Assembly: GCF_036227565.1 (NCBI RefSeq)
Contig: NZ_CP109460.1
Span: forward strand, 2,294,001 to 2,358,000
Length of the DNA stretch: 64,000 nt
Direction of reading: 5' to 3'
Source: Streptomyces sp. NBC_01454
GTDB lineage: Bacteria > Actinomycetota > Actinomycetes > Streptomycetales > Streptomycetaceae
The notes under the pieces are model-generated. The model saw only the letters and a list, made by a program, of their open reading frames with translations, had not been told where the DNA came from and did not search any database. Position numbers and translations under genes: made by a program. This document shows positions 59,667 to 64,000 of this stretch, piece by piece (position 1 is the stretch's first letter; every line of letters starts with the position of its first letter).

Positions 59667-60452
59667 TTACCTGATCGTGGACGGCGCACCAAAACCGGTA
59701 ACTCCGCGCAACAACTCGGGGAGCTCCGCCAGACCCGCGATCCGTCGCACCCCCTCCGGCGGCTCCTCCCCACCGCCTGTCCGGTCCAGCCATACGGCGG
59801 CCAGGCCCGCGTCCCGGGCGCCGAGTGCGTCGATGTCGAGCTTGTCGCCGACGTAGACGACCTCGGCGGGCGTTAGGCCGAGCGCCTGACAGGCCCTGCC
59901 GAACGCCTCGGCGGCGGGCTTGGCGTGCCCCAGTTCATCGGCGCAGAGCACCACCTCGAAGCGTTCCCGGATCCCCAGGGCGGCCAGCTTGCGCTCCTGA
60001 TTCGCGGTGGCGGAGTTGGACAGCACCGCCTGCCGTACCAGCGGTGTCAGCGCCTCCAGTGCGGGCAGCGAGTCCGGGAAGAGCGTCCAGCAGGCTTCGT
60101 AGTGGGCGATGTACCGGCCGAACCAGGCGTCCGCGTCGGCGTCGGACAGGGGCCTGCCCAGAAACGTCCGGGCCCGTGCCCGGCGGTGATCGAGAAACCC
60201 GAGTTCACCGGTGAGGAAGCGGGCGAACTCGGTCTCCATGGCGTGGCGCCAGCGCGTGAGTGCCGTCTCCTCGCCGCCGTACGCCGCCAGGAGTCCTTCG
60301 GCCCGCAGGTGCCGCAGCACGCCGGCGCGGTCCGAGCCGGTGTAGTCGAAGAGGGTGTCGTCGACGTCCCAGAGGACGGCGCGCAGCGGGGTGTCCCGGG
60401 GCGGGGTGTGCTCCGGTGCCGGGGCGAGCGGGCGGTCGGCATGCGCGGACAT
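59667..60452 (-). CDS. HAD-superfamily hydrolase
   Basis: This 261-residue phosphatase-like protein has motif I AVLWDVDDTLFDYTGSD (DxDxT), motif II VLSNSA, the Lys in GHAKPAAEAF and motif III/IV VYVGDKLDIDALGARDAG. The cap domain is helical, like the YjjG/epoxide-hydrolase-N type. The substrate is unknown. The ATG at 60452 has AGGAAGG upstream; a frame 10 codons longer has no site. It lies between gltX and the tRNA cluster, same strand. Confidence 0.9.
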   Translation of the reverse strand: MSAHADRPLAPAPEHTPPRDTPLRAVLWDVDDTLFDYTGSDRAGVLRHLRAEGLLAAYGGEETALTRWRHAMETEFARFLTGELGFLDHRRARARTFLGRPLSDADADAWFGRYIAHYEACWTLFPDSLPALEALTPLVRQAVLSNSATANQERKLAALGIRERFEVVLCADELGHAKPAAEAFGRACQALGLTPAEVVYVGDKLDIDALGARDAGLAAVWLDRTGGGEEPPEGVRRIAGLAELPELLRGVTGFGAPSTIR

Positions 60453-60574
60453 GATCAGCCTTCCTGGTGCCGGTGCCGCCATTGTGCCCGGGGCGTCGGC
60501 CCGGCGGACCGGATCCGGCCGGACCGCGGGCCCGGAAGCCGTGGTGGCTTCCGGGCCCGGGCGGCGGTACGGGG

Positions 60575-62065
60575 TCAGCCGGCGAGCTTGGCCAGTGCCG
60601 CGTCGATCCGCTGGAGCGTGCGCTCCTTGCCGAGGATCTCCAGGGACTCGAACAGGGGCAGGCCGACCGTGCGGCCGGTGACCGCCACCCGGACGGGAGC
60701 CTGGGCCTTGCCGAGCTTGAGACCGTGCTCCTCGCCGGCGGCCAGGACGGCCTCCTTGAGGGGCTCGGGACCGGAGGTCCAGTCGGCGGCGTCGAGCTTG
60801 GCGCGGGCCGTGGTGAGCAGCGCGACCGGGTCGCCCTTCATCGCCTTCGTCCAGGACGCCTCGTCCTCGACCGGCTCCTTGAGGAACAGGAAGTCGACAT
60901 TGGCGGTGATCTCGGAGAGGACGGTGAGGCGGGTCTGGGCGTGCGGGGCGAGGGCCTGCCAGGCGGCCTCGTCGAAGTCCTCGGGGGCCCAGTTGGCGTG
61001 CGGGGCCTTCAGCCAGGGCTCACAGGCCTTGATGAAGTCCTGCACGTCCAGCCGCCGGATGTGGTCGGCGTTGATCGCCTCGGCCTTCTTCAGGTCGAAG
61101 CGGGCCGGGTTGGCGTTGACGTCCTCGATCTCGAACTTCTCGATCAGCTCGGACACCGAGAAGAGGTCCTGGTCGGCGGAGAAGGACCAGCCGAGCAGGG
61201 CGAGGTAGTTGAGCAGGCCCTCGGGGAGGAAGCCGCGCTCGCGGTAGAGGTTGAGGTTCGCCTGCGGGTCGCGCTTGGAGAGCTTCTTGTTGCCCTCGCC
61301 CATGACGTACGGGAGGTGGCCGAAGGCCGGGATCTCCTTGGCCACGCCCAGCTCGATCAGCGCCTTGTAGAGGGCGATCTGGCGAGGGGTCGAGGAGAGC
61401 AGGTCCTCGCCGCGCAGGACGTGCGTGATCTCCATCAGCGCGTCGTCGACGGGGTTGACCAGGGTGTACAGCGGGGCGCCGTTGGCGCGCACGATGCCGT
61501 AGTCCGGAACGTTCTCCGGGGTGAAGGTCAGCTCGCCGCGCACCAGGTCGTGGAAGGTGATCGGCTCGTCGGGCATCCGGAAGCGGACGATGGAGCTGCG
61601 GCCCTCCGCCTCGTACGCAGCCTTCTGCGCGTCGGTCAGCGTGCGGCACGTGCCGTCGTAGCCGGAGGGGCGGCCGGCCGCGCGGGCGGCCTCGCGGCGG
61701 GTGTCCAGCTCTTCGGTGGTGCAGTAGCAGTGGTACGCGTGACCGGCGGCGAGCAGCTTGCCGGCGATGTCCTTGTAGCGGTCCATGCGCTGGGACTGGC
61801 GGTAGGGCGCGTGCGGGCCGCCGACCTCGGGGCCCTCGTCCCAGTCGAAGCCGAGCCAGTGGAACGAGTCCAGCAGCTGGTGGTAGGACTCCTCGGAGTC
61901 GCGGGCCGCGTCGGTGTCCTCGATCCGGAAGACCAGGGTGCCCTTGTGGTGCCGTGCGTAGGCCCAGTTGAACAGGGCGGTACGGATCAGGCCGACATGG
62001 GGGTTACCGGTCGGGGAGGGACAGAACCGTACGCGGACGGGGGTGCCGGGGGTCGCGTTAGCCAC
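60575..62065 (-). CDS. gltX: Glutamyl-tRNA synthetase
   Basis: This class I aminoacyl-tRNA synthetase has 496 residues: RVRFCPSPTGNPHVGLIRTA (HIGH-like HVGL), RIEDTDAARDSEESY, HVLRGEDLLSSTPRQIALYK and KKLSKRDPQANL (KMSKS-like). Streptomyces uses this enzyme also to misacylate tRNA-Gln before amidation. The tRNA-Glu and tRNA-Gln genes lie just downstream. The GTG start overlaps the FAH-family stop by 8 bp. Confidence 0.97.
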   Translation of the reverse strand: MANATPGTPVRVRFCPSPTGNPHVGLIRTALFNWAYARHHKGTLVFRIEDTDAARDSEESYHQLLDSFHWLGFDWDEGPEVGGPHAPYRQSQRMDRYKDIAGKLLAAGHAYHCYCTTEELDTRREAARAAGRPSGYDGTCRTLTDAQKAAYEAEGRSSIVRFRMPDEPITFHDLVRGELTFTPENVPDYGIVRANGAPLYTLVNPVDDALMEITHVLRGEDLLSSTPRQIALYKALIELGVAKEIPAFGHLPYVMGEGNKKLSKRDPQANLNLYRERGFLPEGLLNYLALLGWSFSADQDLFSVSELIEKFEIEDVNANPARFDLKKAEAINADHIRRLDVQDFIKACEPWLKAPHANWAPEDFDEAAWQALAPHAQTRLTVLSEITANVDFLFLKEPVEDEASWTKAMKGDPVALLTTARAKLDAADWTSGPEPLKEAVLAAGEEHGLKLGKAQAPVRVAVTGRTVGLPLFESLEILGKERTLQRIDAALAKLAG

Positions 62066-62831
62066 GCTTGATCACCTTGTTGGTGAGAGTGCCGATGCCT
62101 TCGATGGTGACGGCGACCTCGTCGCCGACGTTGAGGGGGCCGACCCCGGCCGGGGTGCCCGTGAGGATGACGTCGCCAGGGAGCAGGGTCATCGCCTCGG
62201 TGATGTGGACGATGAGGTCCTCGACCGGGCGGACCATGTCGCTGGTGCGGCCGAGCTGGCGCTGTTCGCCGTTGACCGTGCACTGGACAGCGAGGCCGGC
62301 GGCGATGTCCGCGGGGTCCAGCCCGGTCTCGACCCAGGGGCCGAGCGGGCAGGAGCCGTCGAAGCCCTTGGCCCGGGCCCACTGCTTCTCGCGCTGCTGG
62401 ACATCACGCGCGGTGATGTCGTTGGCGCAGGTGTAGCCGAGGATGACGTCCTTGGCGCGCTCGCGGGGCACCTCGCGGCACATCCGGCCGATGACGACGG
62501 CGAGCTCCGCCTCGTGGTGCACCTCCTGGGAGAAGGAGGGGTACCCGATGGGGTCGCCGGGGCCGATCACCGAGGTGGACGGCTTGAAGAAGGTGACCGG
62601 GACGTCCGGGACGGCGTTGCCCAGCTCGGCGGCGTGCTCGGCGTAGTTGCGGCCGATGGCCACGACCTTGTTGGGCAGGACGGGCGGCAGCAGCCGGACC
62701 TTGTCGAGGGGGACCTTTTGGCCCGAGCGCTCGAATTCGGCGAAGGGGTGTCCCTTGATGACGTCGAGTTCGTCGCCTTCGACGACGCCGAATCCGACGT
62801 TGCCGTCGATGGAGAATCTGGCGATGCGCAC
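62058..62831 (-). CDS. Fumarylacetoacetate hydrolase (FAH) family protein
   Basis: This 257-residue protein has the FAH fold: VVAIGRNYAEHAAELG, VTFFKPSTSVIGPGDPI, HHEAELAVVIGRMCREV (metal-binding Glu residues), LGYTCANDITARDVQ and ILTGTPAGVGPLNVGDEV. Family members hydrolyse or decarboxylate beta-diketo acids such as acylpyruvates. The specific reaction is unknown. I use the GTG at 62831 (VRIARFSIDG) because relatives start there; a GTG 27 bp earlier is possible. It is coupled to gltX by overlap. Confidence 0.88.
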   Translation of the reverse strand: MRIARFSIDGNVGFGVVEGDELDVIKGHPFAEFERSGQKVPLDKVRLLPPVLPNKVVAIGRNYAEHAAELGNAVPDVPVTFFKPSTSVIGPGDPIGYPSFSQEVHHEAELAVVIGRMCREVPRERAKDVILGYTCANDITARDVQQREKQWARAKGFDGSCPLGPWVETGLDPADIAAGLAVQCTVNGEQRQLGRTSDMVRPVEDLIVHITEAMTLLPGDVILTGTPAGVGPLNVGDEVAVTIEGIGTLTNKVIKRG

Positions 62832-62912
62832 GGGTTGCCGCTGCCCCTCATTGATCACTGGCCGGAGTTGACACTCCAGGCTATCGCGGGGCCGCCGCCG
62901 CTCCGCCGCCGC

Positions 62913-63092
62913 TTACGCCGACACGTCCTGAGCGGGTGCGTCCATCAGGATCGTCCGGCGGGGGTTGGCGGTCCGGGCCGGCAGTTCGACGCTGTGCTCC
63001 GCCGCCTCGGTGCCGAGCTCGCCGGCGTCCTCGAGGTGGACCAGGGTGGTGCGCCGCGGGTTGGCTATGTTGCGGAACATCGTCGTCTTCAC
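62913..63092 (-). CDS. Small 59-residue protein with a duplicated ANPRRT motif
   Basis: From the GTG at 63092 (GAGG about 9 nt upstream) the frame encodes 59 residues ending in TAA. It contains FRNIANPRRTTLVHLEDAGE near the N-terminus and PARTANPRRTILMDAPAQD near the C-terminus, so ANPRRTxL is repeated 33 residues apart with an acidic middle. There is no signal peptide or cysteine. An internal ATG (63080) could also start it. Function is unknown; I do not recognise a named family. It lies 81 bp upstream of the FAH gene on the same strand. Confidence 0.7.
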   Translation of the reverse strand: MKTTMFRNIANPRRTTLVHLEDAGELGTEAAEHSVELPARTANPRRTILMDAPAQDVSA

Positions 63093-63704
63093 TGCTGTAT
63101 GCCTCGCGTCGTCAAGAGATCGGGAAATCTCGGGGAACTCGGGAAACCTGTCGTACTCACAGCTGCCTTGTCGCTTCAGGCACCTGTGTAAAGCGTCAGG
63201 CTATGCACGCTATTCCCGGCACCGTGCGCGAGAACTCAACGATCTTCCTGTGAGTTTGCTCACGAACTGTGCGACAAATGCCACATTCCCCTTGATCAAC
63301 AACCTTGGGCGAATCGGACAATGGCGGATTGAAGCGCACGTTCCGCGCCCGATCACCCCACCTGGGACAGCGGACGGGGACGGCCGACTCGCGGATAAAA
63401 GTCCGTTATCGACGGCCGAAACTTCTACAAGTCGTGACGCGCTCCGTACATTGCGTCACCCAAGTCACAGTGCATGGCTCCGCTCTTGTTGGAGATCCTG
63501 CACTGTGCTGGAATTCCACGGACCGCCGCACGTTTCAGCCGGCGCGCAGGGCGCAACGTAGCGCCGCGCGGTGGTGCCGCTCTCTCGGCCAGAGAGGGCA
63601 GCCCGCCGGTCACTCACGACCGCCATGGGGGACTCAGCGGTCCCCCATACGACTCGACACCGTCCCGCCGAGGCGGGACGCCTGGTCCAGAGGTTGCGAC
63701 GCTA
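63093..63704. other. Divergent intergenic region before the sensor kinase (about 610 bp)
   Basis: No gene is supported. Relatively A/T-rich patches (63,180-63,330) probably hold promoters. Two perfect hairpins lie near the kinase start: ATGGGGGAC/GTCCCCCAT (63625-63633, 63640-63648) and CGTCCCGC/GCGGGACG with a CGAG loop (63661-63668, 63673-63680). Confidence 0.55.
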
Positions 63705-64000
63705 GTGCAGGGACGTTTCAAGAGGGATGGCAGCGCTGCGGCGGACCCGGAGCTCCGCGGCGGGACCGATCGCGGCTCCTCGCCCCAGCGCGCCCAGAAC
63801 ACTGCTTCCGCCGGGGGCACCGTGCCCACCGACGGGCGCGGCCAGGCGCCGGGCGAAGACGCCGCGGACGGCGGGACGCCCAAGGCGTCCAAGGGGTCCG
63901 GTGGGCCCGGTTCGCGAATAGCGCTGCGCAACTGGCGCATCAGCACCCGTCTGGTCTCCCTGCTCGCGCTTCCCGTGGTCGCCGCGACCACGCTGGGCGG
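63705..64000 (+). CDS. cvnA: Conservon-type sensor histidine kinase, N-terminal part (runs off window)
   Basis: About 98 codons are present from the GTG at 63705 (VQGRFKRDGSAAADPEL). A ~70-residue Gly/Pro/Ser-rich cytoplasmic stretch is followed by ALRNWRISTRLVSLLALPVV, the start of a membrane segment. This matches, from memory, CvnA-type kinases (nitrate/nitrite-sensor-like, SCO5544 family) that head the conservons cvnABCD. The sensor, HAMP and kinase domains lie outside the window. The leader contains two strong hairpins. Confidence 0.8.
   Translation, partial: MQGRFKRDGSAAADPELRGGTDRGSSPQRAQNTASAGGTVPTDGRGQAPGEDAADGGTPKASKGSGGPGSRIALRNWRISTRLVSLLALPVVAATTLG

Noticed and set aside
63425..63613. 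62-residue minus-strand frame before the kinase gene
   Set aside because: No ribosome-binding site, no homology and biased composition; it is likely chance.

Overview
This window is a gene-dense, very GC-rich piece of the core chromosome of a Streptomyces. The evidence is frequent GTG starts, strong G/C third-position bias, four tandem type I signal peptidases, NsdA, NdgR, a HupS with a lysine-rich tail, and the start of a conservon-type sensor kinase. From memory, the gene order follows the conserved block of S. coelicolor from the dprA/comM region to conservon 1. I see no large island, prophage, insertion sequence, CRISPR array or secondary-metabolite cluster.

Layout. Positions 1-10,951 (nearly all minus strand): dprA (partial), comM, yraN, a DUF2469 gene, a Nudix hydrolase, sipZ/Y/X/W, then rplS-trmD-rimM-khpA-rpsP and a SprT-like gene. 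Positions 11,483-24,115: a methyltransferase and a phosphotriesterase-like gene (plus strand), then ffh, the nitrogen operon amtB-glnK-glnD behind a GlnR-type site, nsdA, a primase/polymerase-like gene and ftsY. Positions 24,607-33,607: an NCS1 permease, a luciferase-like oxidoreductase, a decayed cupin/GlxA pair, glcP, smc and a small coiled-coil protein. Positions 33,988-38,761: acyP, a CAP-domain protein, a flavodoxin/HxlR divergent pair, mutM, rnc and rpmF. Positions 38,764-47,273: YceD, a DivIVA-like protein, coaD, rsmD, recG, a FakA-like kinase and rpmB. Positions 47,420-58,589: thiD, thiL, a RAM-domain protein, a DUF3515 lipoprotein, ddl, gpsA, plsC, cofC, hupS, leuD, leuC and ndgR. Positions 59,059-64,000: five tRNA genes (3 Glu, 2 Gln), a HAD hydrolase, gltX, an FAH-family protein, a 59-residue repeat protein and the start of a cvnA-like kinase.

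How it fits together. Three protein-targeting genes (ffh, ftsY and the sip cluster) share the window, as do chromosome organisation (smc, hupS), ribosome and tRNA functions (rplS, rpsP, rpmF, rpmB, rimM, trmD, rsmD, rnc, gltX with tRNA-Glu) and nutrient uptake with its control (amtB-glnK-glnD, glcP, leuCD-ndgR).

The outstanding feature is an in-frame 267-residue intein inside the Walker A motif of RecG. It lacks an N-terminal Cys/Ser but carries the Trp/Cys/Thr set of class 3 inteins and a degenerate homing-endonuclease core. Other notable points are a LacI-type palindrome and repeated TTCAAGT motifs at the glcP promoter, DnaA-box-like repeats outside oriC, long low-complexity insertions in YraN and in the SMC hinge, a truncated GlxA regulator beside a start-less cupin, and a small protein with a duplicated ANPRRT motif.
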